Notes under the pieces: generated by a model
What the model was told of the DNA's origin: nothing
The model's database searches: none
What the model saw: only the letters and a program-made list of their open reading frames with translations
Assembly (NCBI GenBank): GCA_016744435.1
Contig: JADGEJ010000011.1
Coordinates: forward strand, 1 to 64,000
From: Lentibacter sp.
GTDB lineage: Bacteria > Pseudomonadota > Alphaproteobacteria > Rhodobacterales > Rhodobacteraceae
Reading direction: 5' to 3'
DNA length: 64,000 bases
In this document: positions 25,877-34,838 of the stretch, piece after piece
How positions within the stretch are numbered: position 1 is the first letter of the stretch
Layout: every line of letters begins with the position of its first letter
Made by a program: the position numbers and the translations under genes

Positions 25877-27009
25877 GTGGACGTGGGTTTGAGGCATCGG
25901 AGTATCGCGCGCGACTGAAAGCCGCGCAAATGGCGATGGTGCGCCACGAGCTGAGTGCGATCCTTCTGACGACCGAGCCTGAAGTGCGATACTTCAGCGG
26001 CTTTCAAACACGGTTTTGGGAGAGTCCGAGCCGGCCTTGGTTTCTGATCTTGCCAGCCAGCGGTGGGCCTGTGGCTGTGATCCCCTCGATTGGCGAAGCG
26101 CTGATGCGCACGACGTGGGTGAGCGACGTAAGAACATGGAGCGCGCCTGATCCGATTGACGACGGCGTGACGCTACTGGCAGAAGCGCTGCGCGAGGTGG
26201 CCGGTGAGGGGAAGATCGGCGTGCCCTCGGGCATGGAGAGCCACTTGCGTATGCCGCTGGCCGACTTTGGCCGCCTACAGGCACAGGGTCTTGAGTTTGG
26301 CGACGACGCTGGCATCATCGCGACGCTAAGAGCCATCAAGACCGAAGCTGAAATTGATAAGATCACACAGGCCTGCAAGATCGCAGGGCGCGCTTTCGGG
26401 CGGGTGAATGAGGTGGCGCGTCACGGCGTGAAGCTTGAGGATGTCTTTCGCGGCTTTCAGCGGCTGCTGCTGGAGGAAGGCGCTGATTGGGTGCCTTACC
26501 TTGCAGGCGGAGCGGGGCCCAAGGGCTATGCAGATGTTATCTCGCCAGCAGGACCACAGGCGCTTAAGACCGGCGATGTCTTGATGCTCGACACGGGGGC
26601 TGTCTGGGATGGCTACTTTTGTGACTTTGACCGCAATTTTGCGATCGGAGTGCCCAGCCGGCAGACCCAGAGCGCGTGGGGCAAACTGCAAGATGCCGCG
26701 ATCGCGGGTTTTGAAGCCGCCAAGCCAGGTGCCGAAGCCTCAGATGTCTGGCGCGCCATGGCCGCTATTGTGGGGGATGGCGATGGGGCCGGGAGGCTCG
26801 GCCACGGGCTTGGCATGCAGCTCACTGAGGGGCTGTCGCTGACCAAACGAGACCACACAGTTCTGGAAGCGGGAATGGTTATCACGCTTGAGCCAAGCAT
26901 CGAAACAGATGCAGGCATGGTGATGGTGCATGAGGAAAACATAGTTATCCGCGACGGCGGTGCACAAATATTGTCGCCTTGGGCAAGTGGGCCTCTGCCG
27001 GTTTTGTAG
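25873..27009 (+). CDS. M24 family metallopeptidase (Xaa-Pro dipeptidase-like)
   Basis: A 378-residue two-domain protein: an N-terminal creatinase-like domain (to about 150) and a C-terminal pita-bread domain. The dinuclear metal ligands are visible: Asp in LMLDTGAVWDG, Asp in FCDFDRNF, His in GRLGHGLGMQ, Glu in ITLEPSI and Glu in VHEENIVI. Substrate may be Xaa-Pro peptides or an N-acyl amino acid, as in ectoine hydrolase DoeA. Coupling to a diaminopropionate lyase-like gene (ATGA overlap) suggests the two act on one small diamino-acid-derived compound; this is inference. Confidence 0.85.
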   Translation: MSGRGFEASEYRARLKAAQMAMVRHELSAILLTTEPEVRYFSGFQTRFWESPSRPWFLILPASGGPVAVIPSIGEALMRTTWVSDVRTWSAPDPIDDGVTLLAEALREVAGEGKIGVPSGMESHLRMPLADFGRLQAQGLEFGDDAGIIATLRAIKTEAEIDKITQACKIAGRAFGRVNEVARHGVKLEDVFRGFQRLLLEEGADWVPYLAGGAGPKGYADVISPAGPQALKTGDVLMLDTGAVWDGYFCDFDRNFAIGVPSRQTQSAWGKLQDAAIAGFEAAKPGAEASDVWRAMAAIVGDGDGAGRLGHGLGMQLTEGLSLTKRDHTVLEAGMVITLEPSIETDAGMVMVHEENIVIRDGGAQILSPWASGPLPVL

Positions 27010-27047
27010 GCTGATAGCGCAATCTAACGGTTCAGATGCATCAAGCC

Positions 27048-27150
27048 AAAAAAAAGGCCGAGCACTAAGCTCGGCCGAAGTCCAACAGGGAGGTTGAGAG
27101 CGATGAAAACATCGCCTTCAGAAGTTGAATTAGGGAGTCATTATCTTCCA
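27048..27150 (-). ncRNA. candidate trans-acting small RNA
   Basis: On the minus strand a hairpin GCGATG-TTTT-CATCGC is followed by a single-stranded CTCAACCTCCCTGTTGG, with a CCTCCC anti-Shine-Dalgarno motif, and a strong terminator GGCCGAGC-TTAGT-GCTCGGCC-T8 (27076-27048). This is the plan of many alphaproteobacterial regulatory sRNAs of the MmgR/suhB-like kind, although I cannot confirm the family. The 5' end is a guess; a possible upstream promoter overlaps the LysR terminator. A 40-codon ORF lies on the opposite strand (27103-27225), so one of the two calls may be wrong. Confidence 0.45.
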
Positions 27151-27225
27151 ATCAAGAAAAAAATGCTGCAAGTGCAGCATGGCCGCTATGCGTTGCGCGC
27201 ATGGCTCCGTGGCGCCTACCAGTAA
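27103..27225 (+). CDS. candidate 40-residue small protein
   Basis: A short frame starting MKTSPSEVEL and ending ALRAWLRGAYQ, with a strong AGGGAGG 9 nt before its ATG. It is basic and has no membrane segment. It overlaps the candidate sRNA in antisense and contains the palindrome ATGCTGCA-AG-TGCAGCAT (27163-27180). That the AGGGAGG is also the complement of the sRNA CCTCCC motif weakens the case for a gene. Confidence 0.3.
   Translation: MKTSPSEVELGSHYLPIKKKMLQVQHGRYALRAWLRGAYQ
27155..27180 (-). terminator. intrinsic terminator of the LysR gene
   Basis: On the minus strand ATGCTGCA-CT-TGCAGCAT forms a perfect 8-bp hairpin followed by a T7 tract, 49 nt after the LysR stop codon. Confidence 0.75.
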
Positions 27226-27228
27226 GCC

Positions 27229-28134
27229 CTAGTCAAGTATCTGATTCTTAACCTGTTTACGATAATTGATGATTTCGTTTTGAACAAAGTCGCGAAAAGC
27301 GTGAATGCGCTTAGAGTGCCGCAGCTCTTCAGGGTAGGCGAGAAAAACGGGGATATCGCCGGAATCAGCTTCCGACAAAACAGGTACAAGATTCGGGAAA
27401 TCATGTTTCACATAGTCGGGCAACACCCCGATGCCGAGGTTGTGGAGCACGCCCTGCAAAACGCCGAAGTAGTTGTTGACGGTCAGTCTTGAGGCGATGT
27501 GATGGGTCATTAGCATATTGACCATAGTTGCCGCCGCGCCGACTTGCTGTGAGCCAACATTTTGGCTGATCAGCCGGTGCTCGGACATATCTTCAAAGCG
27601 CTCAGGCTTGCCGTATCTCTCAATGTAATCTTGCGAGGCAAACAGGCGCATCCGCACGTTCATCAGCCGCTTGCGAATGAGGTCAGCTTGGCTGGGCTCT
27701 TTCATGCGTATCGCGACATCTGCCTCGCGCATTGGCAGATCAAGCACGCGTTCTTCAAGCATCAGGTCAATCTTGAGATCAGGGTATTTTTCATAAAGCG
27801 CCGCGAGACGTGGCGCCAGCCACAGCGTGCCAAACCCGGTTGTTGTTGTGACGCGAAGCTCGCCAAACACCTCTTCTTCGCTGTCGTGAATGCGCGCCGT
27901 CGCTGTTTCGAGGCGTTTCATCATCGCGCGGGTGGCGTCAAACAGGAGTTCTCCCTGTTCCGTGAGAATCAGTCCGCGTGCGTGTCGGTGAAACAAGGTG
28001 GTGTTGAAGCTCTCTTCGAGGGCACGCACCTGCCGAGAAACCGCCGATTGCGACAAATTCAGCGTTTCACCCGCATGGGTGAGGCTGCCCGCGTCGGCCA
28101 CTGCGTGAAATATTCTTAGCTTGTCCCAGTCCAT
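27229..28134 (-). CDS. LysR family transcriptional regulator
   Basis: A 301-residue LysR protein. The N-terminal winged helix reads WDKLRIFHAVADAGSLTHAG then LNLSQSAVSRQVRALEES, the standard HTH. The effector domain begins near residue 90 (FGELRVTTTTGFGTLWLAPR). The ATG at 28134 lies 8 nt after AGAAAG; a GTG three codons upstream is possible. It is divergent from the indolepyruvate oxidoreductase gene across 180 nt and is a likely regulator of it, as LysR proteins often control divergent neighbours. Confidence 0.88.
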   Translation of the reverse strand: MDWDKLRIFHAVADAGSLTHAGETLNLSQSAVSRQVRALEESFNTTLFHRHARGLILTEQGELLFDATRAMMKRLETATARIHDSEEEVFGELRVTTTTGFGTLWLAPRLAALYEKYPDLKIDLMLEERVLDLPMREADVAIRMKEPSQADLIRKRLMNVRMRLFASQDYIERYGKPERFEDMSEHRLISQNVGSQQVGAAATMVNMLMTHHIASRLTVNNYFGVLQGVLHNLGIGVLPDYVKHDFPNLVPVLSEADSGDIPVFLAYPEELRHSKRIHAFRDFVQNEIINYRKQVKNQILD

Positions 28135-28165
28135 ACCGATCACTTTCTAATACTATCTGTGTTGT

Positions 28166-28189
28166 TGCACGAAACTTTGTGTATGTGCA
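28166..28189. promoter_or_regulatory. possible LysR operator
   Basis: TGCAC (28166-28170) and GTGCA (28185-28189) form an interrupted dyad in the divergent promoter region. Position fits a LysR site; the short arms make this weak. Confidence 0.25.
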
Positions 28190-28314
28190 CCATGTTGGTG
28201 AAAAAAACTAAACCTTGGCCGGTCATTTTGGCCTAGTAAGTCAGGAATTGTGACCTATTATAATGAGACAAAACGCCCAAGCAGCGTTTACCATCATTCG
28301 TAGGGAGGAACGAT

Positions 28315-31300
28315 ATGAGCAATCAGAAGGTATCACTCAATGACAGGTTTGACTTAACAAAGTCACCTGTATTGCTGAATGGCACGCAGGCACTGGTGCG
28401 GATGATGTTGACGCAAAAAGAGCGCGACCGTGCGCTTGGCCTGAACACAGCTGGCCTCTGTACTGGGTATCGTGGCTCGCCATTGGGCGCCGTAGACACG
28501 CAAATGGCGCGCGCCGAGAAGGTTCTCACCGAACATGACGTAACGTTCCAACCTGGCCTCAACGAAGACTTGGCCGCGACAGCCCTTTGGGGCGCACAGC
28601 AGGCTGAGTTGCGCGGCGAAGGCAAGTTCGACGGTGTCTTTGGCCTTTGGTACGGCAAAGGGCCGGGCGTCGACCGCACAGGCGACGTCTTTCGCCACGC
28701 CAACATGGCGGGCACGTCTAAGAATGGCGGTGTGCTTGTCGCTATGGGCGATGACCACACTGGCGAAAGCTCGACCGTGCTGCACCAAAGCGAATGGGCG
28801 CTGATTGATGCTTACATGCCAGTCGTCTCGCCTGCTGGTGTTCAAGAGATTATCGACTATGGCCTCTACGGTTGGGCGCTGAGCCGTTTTGCGGGCCTCT
28901 GGGTTGGCCTCAAGACGATGAAAGACACGATCGAGGCGACATCTGTTGTGGATGGTGATCCAAACCGCATGCAGTTTGTTACACCCGATTTTAACATGCC
29001 TGAAGGTGGTCTGAATATCCGCCTTATCGACACGCCGCACGAGCAAGAAGCGCGGATGATCGACTATAAGCGCTTTGCAGCGGAGGCTTTCAGCCACGCC
29101 AACAAGATGGACAAGCGCATGTGGGGCAAGCCCGGTGCGAAGATCGGCTTTGTGGCGGCAGGCAAGAACTGGCTTGATCTGGCGCACTCGCTGGCATTGC
29201 TGGGCATTGACGAGGCCGAAGCCGAGCGCCTTGGCATCACCACTTACAAAGTTGGCCAGACGTTCCCGCTTGATATGCGCGGCTTTAACGACTGGGCTGA
29301 TGGGCTCGACCTGATCGTTGTCATCGAAGAAAAGCGCAAGCTGATCGAGGTGCAGATCAAGGAAGCGCTGTTTGACAGTCGCAATGGCCGCCGCGTTTAT
29401 GGCTGGTATAAAGGCGGCGCTGGCGGGATGGAGCGTGAGGAGCTGTTCCCGACACGCGGCGCGCTTGATCCGGTCTGGATTGCCGAGAAGCTTGGCGACA
29501 TTCTGGTGGAAGAGGGCCGCGGCACGGATGGCGTCAAAGCCGGATTGCGGCAAATCGCCGAAGCCCGCCGCGCCGACAACGCCGAAGACATCGCCGCGCG
29601 CCTGCCGTATTTCTGCGCGGGGTGTCCGCACAACTCGTCAACCAAAGTGCCAGAGGGCAGCCGCGCCTATGCGGGCATCGGCTGTCACTACATGGTGCAA
29701 TGGATGGATCGCAACACGCTTGGCTCGACCCACATGGGCGGCGAAGGCGCAAACTGGATCGGCGAGGCGCCGTTCTCAAAGCGCGCGCATGTCTTCCAAA
29801 ACCTCGGCGACGGCACCTACAACCACTCGGGCGTTCAGGCCATCCGCGCCGCCATCGCGGCGGGCACGAACATCACCTACAAGGTGCTCTATAACGATGC
29901 CGTAGCGATGACGGGCGGGCAAGACAACGAGGGCGACTTGGACGCGCCCAAGATCGTCGCGGAGTTGCGCGCAATGGGCGTGAAAGACCTCGCCATTGTC
30001 TATGACGACAAGGAAGACGTCGACTTTAAGAGGTTCCCACAAGGCATTGAAATTAAAGGACGTGATGATTTGATGGAAGTGCAGGAGCGGATGGAGAAGA
30101 CAGAGGGCACCTCTGCCATCGTCTACATCCAGACCTGCGCCGCAGAAAAGCGCCGCCGTCGCAAGCGCGGCACGTTCCCCGACATCGACAAGCGCGTTTT
30201 TATCAACACGGATGTCTGTGAAGGCTGCGGCGATTGCGGGGTGCAGTCAAACTGCGTGGCGATCACACCTGTCGAGACAGAGCTTGGCCGCAAACGCGCG
30301 ATCGACCAGTCAGCATGCAACAAAGACTTCAGCTGCGTGAAGGGCTTTTGCCCAAGCTTCGTGACGCTGGAAGGTGCTACGCCCAAGAAGGCGGCGACGG
30401 CGACGCTGGAGTTGCCCGACATGCCGGAGCCGAAGCTGCCCGAGATCGACGGCACGCATAACGTTGTCATCACAGGTGTCGGCGGCACAGGCGTTGTCAC
30501 CATCGGCGCGGTGCTCGCACAAGCGGCACAGATCGACGGGCTCGGCGCGGGCATGATGGAGATGGCGGGGCTGGCCCAAAAGGGCGGCGCTGTGCACATC
30601 CATTGCCGGATCGCTAAGCGACCAGAGGACATTTCGGCCATTCGCGTGGCCACGGGGGAAGCCCATGCGCTGATCGGCGGTGAGCTGGTTGTTTCGGCGG
30701 GGGCCAAAACGCTGGGGTTGACGCGGCTGGGCGTGACGGGCGCAGTTGTTAACTCGCACGAAACAGTCACTGGCGACTTCACCCGCGACACCGAGTTCAA
30801 GATCCCGACTGATAGGTTGGAGCTCCAGCTTGAAGCGCGGCTGAAAGAGGGGCTGAGCCTGTTTGACGCCTCTGATCTGGCCAAGGTGCTTTTGGGCGAC
30901 AGTATTTTTTCGAACATGATGGTGTTTGGGGCCGCATGGCAGCGCGGGCTGATCCCGATCAGCCGCGAGGCGATCGTGCAGGCGGTTACGCTTAACGGCG
31001 CTGCCGTGGAGCGCAACCTGCGCGCTTTCGAGATAGGACGTTGGGCCGCGCTTTACCCTGAAAAAGCGCGTGGATATGTTGTATCAACTGTGGCATCCAA
31101 GCCTCTGTCATTGCAAGAGAAGGTAGATTTTAGAGCCAATGCACTGATCGACTATCAAGACAGCAAGCTTGCCGGGAAATTCCGCGCACTCGTGGGCCGG
31201 TTTGACGATGAGCCTCTCAAAGAGGCCGTCGCGAAGGGCTATCACAAACTGCTGGCCTATAAGGACGAATACGAAGTCGCACGTTTGCTGTTGAGCACGC

Positions 31301-31734
31301 AGGAAAAGGCCGAGGCGGCTTTTGATGGCGCGTTCACCATGTCCTACCATATGGCGCCGCCGCTCTTGTCAAAAATGGGCCATGACGGGCGGCCGCAAAA
31401 ACGCCAGTTCGGCCCCGGCATGAAGCGCGGGCTGAAACTTCTGGCGCGGATGAAGGGCCTGCGCGGTGGCGCGTTTGATGTCTTCGGGCGCACCGCAGAG
31501 CGCAAGATGGAACGTCGCCTGATCAGCCAGTATGAGCAGGACATGAGCGAAGTGTTGAGCAACCTCTCAGAGCATACGTTTCAAACGGCGATTGCTTTGG
31601 CGGAACTGCCTTTGAGCGTCCGCGGGTTTGGGCCTGTCAAAGCAGAGAATGAGGCCAAGGCTGCGAAAACCCGTGAAACGCTTTTGGCGGAGTTGCGTAG
31701 CGGCGGGGGACCACAAGTGCAGGCGGCAGAATAA
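28315..31734 (+). CDS. indolepyruvate:ferredoxin oxidoreductase, fused alpha-beta-gamma form
   Basis: An 1139-residue fused 2-oxoacid oxidoreductase. The N-terminal part has GLCTGYRGSPLGAVD and the TPP region near residues 430-560 (CAGCPHNSSTKVPEGS, GIGCHYMVQWMDRNT). A ferredoxin-like cluster block follows (DVCEGCGDCGVQSNC, then CNKDFSCVKGFCPS) and a gamma domain starts near 720 (VVITGVGGTGVVTIGAVLAQ). It decarboxylates aryl or branched-chain 2-oxoacids to acyl-CoA, reducing ferredoxin; in alphaproteobacteria it serves amino acid and phenylacetate-type catabolism. GGAGGAACGAT precedes the ATG. Confidence 0.9.
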   Translation: MSNQKVSLNDRFDLTKSPVLLNGTQALVRMMLTQKERDRALGLNTAGLCTGYRGSPLGAVDTQMARAEKVLTEHDVTFQPGLNEDLAATALWGAQQAELRGEGKFDGVFGLWYGKGPGVDRTGDVFRHANMAGTSKNGGVLVAMGDDHTGESSTVLHQSEWALIDAYMPVVSPAGVQEIIDYGLYGWALSRFAGLWVGLKTMKDTIEATSVVDGDPNRMQFVTPDFNMPEGGLNIRLIDTPHEQEARMIDYKRFAAEAFSHANKMDKRMWGKPGAKIGFVAAGKNWLDLAHSLALLGIDEAEAERLGITTYKVGQTFPLDMRGFNDWADGLDLIVVIEEKRKLIEVQIKEALFDSRNGRRVYGWYKGGAGGMEREELFPTRGALDPVWIAEKLGDILVEEGRGTDGVKAGLRQIAEARRADNAEDIAARLPYFCAGCPHNSSTKVPEGSRAYAGIGCHYMVQWMDRNTLGSTHMGGEGANWIGEAPFSKRAHVFQNLGDGTYNHSGVQAIRAAIAAGTNITYKVLYNDAVAMTGGQDNEGDLDAPKIVAELRAMGVKDLAIVYDDKEDVDFKRFPQGIEIKGRDDLMEVQERMEKTEGTSAIVYIQTCAAEKRRRRKRGTFPDIDKRVFINTDVCEGCGDCGVQSNCVAITPVETELGRKRAIDQSACNKDFSCVKGFCPSFVTLEGATPKKAATATLELPDMPEPKLPEIDGTHNVVITGVGGTGVVTIGAVLAQAAQIDGLGAGMMEMAGLAQKGGAVHIHCRIAKRPEDISAIRVATGEAHALIGGELVVSAGAKTLGLTRLGVTGAVVNSHETVTGDFTRDTEFKIPTDRLELQLEARLKEGLSLFDASDLAKVLLGDSIFSNMMVFGAAWQRGLIPISREAIVQAVTLNGAAVERNLRAFEIGRWAALYPEKARGYVVSTVASKPLSLQEKVDFRANALIDYQDSKLAGKFRALVGRFDDEPLKEAVAKGYHKLLAYKDEYEVARLLLSTQEKAEAAFDGAFTMSYHMAPPLLSKMGHDGRPQKRQFGPGMKRGLKLLARMKGLRGGAFDVFGRTAERKMERRLISQYEQDMSEVLSNLSEHTFQTAIALAELPLSVRGFGPVKAENEAKAAKTRETLLAELRSGGGPQVQAAE

Positions 31735-31820
31735 CGTGCCGATGTAAGGTGGCTTTTCGGCGGCAAACTCCGTATGAGCTTGCCTTGTAAAAGAAACATC
31801 GCGCTTGAGGGCATTCTGAC

Positions 31821-32633
31821 ATGGCAGTAGGCATTTTTGATTCTGGTCTTGGCGGGCTGACGGTTTGGGCGGCTGTGCGCGAACGCATGCCTGATTTGCC
31901 GATCCATTACCTCGCCGATAGTGCGCATGCGCCTTACGGTGTGCGCGATGCCGACGACATTTACCAGCTGACCAAGGCCGCGGTTGAGCGGCTCTGGGCG
32001 TCGGGCTGCGATCTGGTTATTCTGGCGTGCAACACGGCCAGCGCTGCCGCTTTGCGCCGGATGCAGGAGGCGGGCGTGCCAGAGGGCAAGCGCGTCCTTG
32101 GGGTGTTTGTTCCGCTGATCGAAAGCCTCACCGAGCGCAACTGGGGCGACAACTCGCGACCCAGAGAGGTTGATGTGCAAAACGTGGCGCTGTTCGCCAC
32201 GCCTGCGACGGTTTCAAGCCGCGCCTTCCAACGCGAGCTGGCCTTCCGCGCGATTGGCGTTGATGTTGAGGCGCAGGCTTGTGGTGGCGTGGTTGATGCG
32301 ATCGAAGATGGCGATCTGATCTTGGCGGAAGCGCTGGTGCGCAGCCATGTTGACGCGCTGAAACGCAAGATGCCCGACCCGCAAGCCGCCATTCTGGGCT
32401 GCACGCATTACCCTCTGATGCAGGACATCTTCCAAGACGCACTCGGCGCTAACGTGACAGTCTACAGCCAGCCTGACTTGGTCGCCGAGAGCCTTGCAGA
32501 CTACTTGCAGCGCCGCCCCGAAATGCGCGGCGCAGGTGAAACGCATATCTTTCTGACCACGGGAGACGCAAAGCGCGTCTCTGACAGAGCAACACAGTTT
32601 TTGCGACGACAGATTACATTTGAAGCGGCTTGA
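31821..32633 (+). CDS. murI: glutamate racemase
   Basis: A 270-residue racemase with the paired catalytic cysteines C70 (LACNTAS) and C194 (LGCTHYPLM) and the N-terminal [10 protein letters not shown] with D7. It supplies D-glutamate for peptidoglycan. It starts 86 nt after the oxidoreductase gene. The next gene's true start is 53 nt beyond its stop. Confidence 0.93.
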   Translation: MAVGIFDSGLGGLTVWAAVRERMPDLPIHYLADSAHAPYGVRDADDIYQLTKAAVERLWASGCDLVILACNTASAAALRRMQEAGVPEGKRVLGVFVPLIESLTERNWGDNSRPREVDVQNVALFATPATVSSRAFQRELAFRAIGVDVEAQACGGVVDAIEDGDLILAEALVRSHVDALKRKMPDPQAAILGCTHYPLMQDIFQDALGANVTVYSQPDLVAESLADYLQRRPEMRGAGETHIFLTTGDAKRVSDRATQFLRRQITFEAA

Positions 32634-32686
32634 GCCGCGCACACAGTCTAGCTAAAATATCCGAAAATATGAAAGTGAGGTCATCC

Positions 32687-33715
32687 ATGACCCATAAAAT
32701 CGCAATTCTGGGCGCGTCTGGCTATACGGGCGCCGAACTTATCCGGCTTCTGGCGGAACATCCAAGCTATGAGATCACCGCGCTTGGCGCTTACTCAAAA
32801 GCCGGGCAGGACATGGCCGATGTCTTCCCGCATCTGCGCCATTTGGCTTTGCCTAAGCTTGTGGCCTTCAGCGAAATTGACTTTGATGCAATCAATCTGT
32901 GCTTTTGCGCCTTGCCGCATAAAACCAGCCAAGAGGTGATCCGCGAGCTGCCCAAACACCTCAAGATCGTTGATCTGAGCGCTGATTTCAGGCTGCGGGA
33001 CGCGGAGGCTTACGAGCAGTGGTATGGCAACCCGCACTCCGCTGTCGAGATGCAGGGTGAGGCTGTTTATGGCCTTACCGAGTTTTACCGCGATGACATT
33101 GCCAAGGCGCGGCTTGTGGCCGGTACGGGCTGTAACGCGGCGGCGGGGCAGTTTGCCTTGCGCCCGCTCATTGAGGCTGGGGTGATTGACCTTGATGAGA
33201 TCATCCTTGATCTCAAATGCGGTGTCTCCGGCGCGGGGCGCGCCTTGAAGGAAAACCTGCTGCATGCAGAGCTGTCAGAGGGCACGAACGCCTATGCCGT
33301 TGGCGGCACGCACCGGCATTTGGGCGAATTTGACCAAGAGTTCTCGGCAATTGCGGGGCGTGATGTGAAGGTGCAGTTCACGCCGCATCTTGTTCCGATG
33401 AACCGCGGCATCCTGACGACCGCCTATGTGAAAGGCGAGGCTGAAGTCATCCATGACACTTTCAGCAAGGCCTACGCCAGCGAGCCTTTCCTGCAGGTGC
33501 TGCCGTTTGGGCAAACGCCGAGCACACACCATGTACGCGGCTCCAACTTTTGCCACATCGGTGTGACGGGTGACCGTATCGCCGGGCGCGCAATTGTCGT
33601 CGTTGCTTTGGACAACCTGACAAAAGGTAGCAGCGGGCAGGCCTTGCAGAACGCGAACTTGATGTTAGGTGAACAAGAGACATCGGGGCTGATGGGCGCT
33701 CCGATCTTCCCATAA
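32687..33715 (+). CDS. argC: N-acetyl-gamma-glutamyl-phosphate reductase
   Basis: A 342-residue enzyme with an N-terminal NADP-binding [18 protein letters not shown]. The catalytic C149 lies in [15 protein letters not shown], a form of the usual GCY motif seen in this branch. [15 protein letters not shown] and the C-terminal [12 protein letters not shown] complete the signature. It makes N-acetylglutamate semialdehyde in arginine synthesis. The open frame extends 19 codons upstream, but GTGAGG before 32687 and family alignment favour this ATG. Confidence 0.93.
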   Translation: MTHKIAILGASGYTGAELIRLLAEHPSYEITALGAYSKAGQDMADVFPHLRHLALPKLVAFSEIDFDAINLCFCALPHKTSQEVIRELPKHLKIVDLSADFRLRDAEAYEQWYGNPHSAVEMQGEAVYGLTEFYRDDIAKARLVAGTGCNAAAGQFALRPLIEAGVIDLDEIILDLKCGVSGAGRALKENLLHAELSEGTNAYAVGGTHRHLGEFDQEFSAIAGRDVKVQFTPHLVPMNRGILTTAYVKGEAEVIHDTFSKAYASEPFLQVLPFGQTPSTHHVRGSNFCHIGVTGDRIAGRAIVVVALDNLTKGSSGQALQNANLMLGEQETSGLMGAPIFP

Positions 33716-33724
33716 GGAGACGCC

Positions 33725-34171
33725 ATGAAAGGCTTGAAGAAAAAACGCCGCATTCAAGTTATTGCGCTCGCAGCTGTTGCGCTGATCGTTGCGACCGGGC
33801 TGATCGGCTTCGCTATGAAAGACGGGATCAACTATTTCCGCTCGCCAAGCCAGGTGGTCGAAATGCCACCGCCGCCAACTGAAGTGTTCCGCATCGGCGG
33901 CCTTGTTGAGGATGGCAGCTTGATCCGTGGGCAGGGAGAGGCGATCACTTTCGTTGTCACAGATGGAGGCGCCAGCGTAAAAGTTAGCTACACCGGCATT
34001 TTGCCCGATCTGTTTGAAGAAAACCAAGGCATGATCGGCACTGGACAGCTCAAAGACGGCGTGTTCATCGCCTCTGAAATTTTGGCCAAACACGACGAAA
34101 GCTACATGCCGCGCGAGGTTGTTGATGCGCTCAAGGAGCAGGGCTATTACCAAGACCCGAACGGTAGCTAA
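33725..34171 (+). CDS. ccmE: cytochrome c maturation heme chaperone CcmE
   Basis: A 148-residue protein with one N-terminal membrane anchor (residues 10-30) and a periplasmic OB-fold. The heme-binding histidine is H123 in AKHDESYMP. It receives heme from CcmC and passes it to CcmF. It lies 9 nt after argC and is separated from ccmF by the endolysin/holin pair, which is unusual because ccmE is commonly followed directly by ccmF. Confidence 0.94.
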   Translation: MKGLKKKRRIQVIALAAVALIVATGLIGFAMKDGINYFRSPSQVVEMPPPPTEVFRIGGLVEDGSLIRGQGEAITFVVTDGGASVKVSYTGILPDLFEENQGMIGTGQLKDGVFIASEILAKHDESYMPREVVDALKEQGYYQDPNGS

Positions 34172-34226
34172 GGCGCTCGTTAACCAAGTTTGTTGAGGCT
34201 CTTCACACCGGATGTGGAGAGCTTCG

Positions 34227-34838
34227 ATGACATCAGTACGTTCAATTGCCGACGAGATAGTGGCCCGAGAGGGCGGCTACGCGAACGACCCTCATGACCC
34301 CGGCGGCGCGACAAACTTTGGTGTCACCATTCACACCATGCGACGTCTTGGCCTTGATCTTGACCGTGACGGCGACGTGGATACCGCTGATGTGCGCCTT
34401 TTGAGCCGTGATCAGGCTGTAGAAATTTTCATCACGCACTACTTCCACAACCCTCGCATAGACAGGCTTCCTAAGCCTTTGCAGGCCAGCGTTTTTGACA
34501 TGTACGTCAACGCGGGGGCCAACGCAGTGCGCATATTGCAACGCATGCTTGTGCAGATGGGGCAGCACGTGAGTCTTGATGGTGTCATCGGCCCGAACAC
34601 GGCGCAAGCCGCGGCAATGGCCTATGCTGAGGCGCCAGCCCACATTGTTGATGCCTACGGGATCGCGCGCCGCAACTACTATTTCCGCATTGCTGACCGC
34701 CGTGCAGCCAGCCGCAAATATGCCCGCACCCGTGCTGGCGACAAGGGCGGATGGATCAGGCGTGCGGAAGAGTTTATCAGCCCGCGATTTCATATGAGCA
34801 CGCAAGACTTTGCAGAAAGGACAGCCTCATGGGTGTGA
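34227..34838 (+). CDS. GH108-type endolysin (N-acetylmuramidase), GTA lysis type
   Basis: A 203-residue protein starting with the glycoside hydrolase 108 block VAREGGYANDPHDPGGATNF, where the Glu of AREGGY is the expected catalytic acid. The C-terminal part resembles the peptidoglycan-binding domain of the same family (LDGVIGPNTAQAAA). No signal peptide is seen, as expected for a holin-dependent lysin. In Rhodobacter capsulatus a GH108 lysin and a 3-TM holin outside the main gene transfer agent cluster release GTA particles. Here the holin gene overlaps by 10 nt. GGAGAG sets the ATG at 34227. A TTAACCA half-site (34180-34186) upstream resembles a CtrA site. Confidence 0.85.
   Translation: MTSVRSIADEIVAREGGYANDPHDPGGATNFGVTIHTMRRLGLDLDRDGDVDTADVRLLSRDQAVEIFITHYFHNPRIDRLPKPLQASVFDMYVNAGANAVRILQRMLVQMGQHVSLDGVIGPNTAQAAAMAYAEAPAHIVDAYGIARRNYYFRIADRRAASRKYARTRAGDKGGWIRRAEEFISPRFHMSTQDFAERTASWV

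Noticed and set aside
27056-27076. The GGCCGAGC hairpin as terminator of the M24 peptidase gene
   Set aside because: The T-tract is only on the minus strand (A8 precedes the stem on the plus strand), so it cannot be a good intrinsic terminator for the plus-strand gene.
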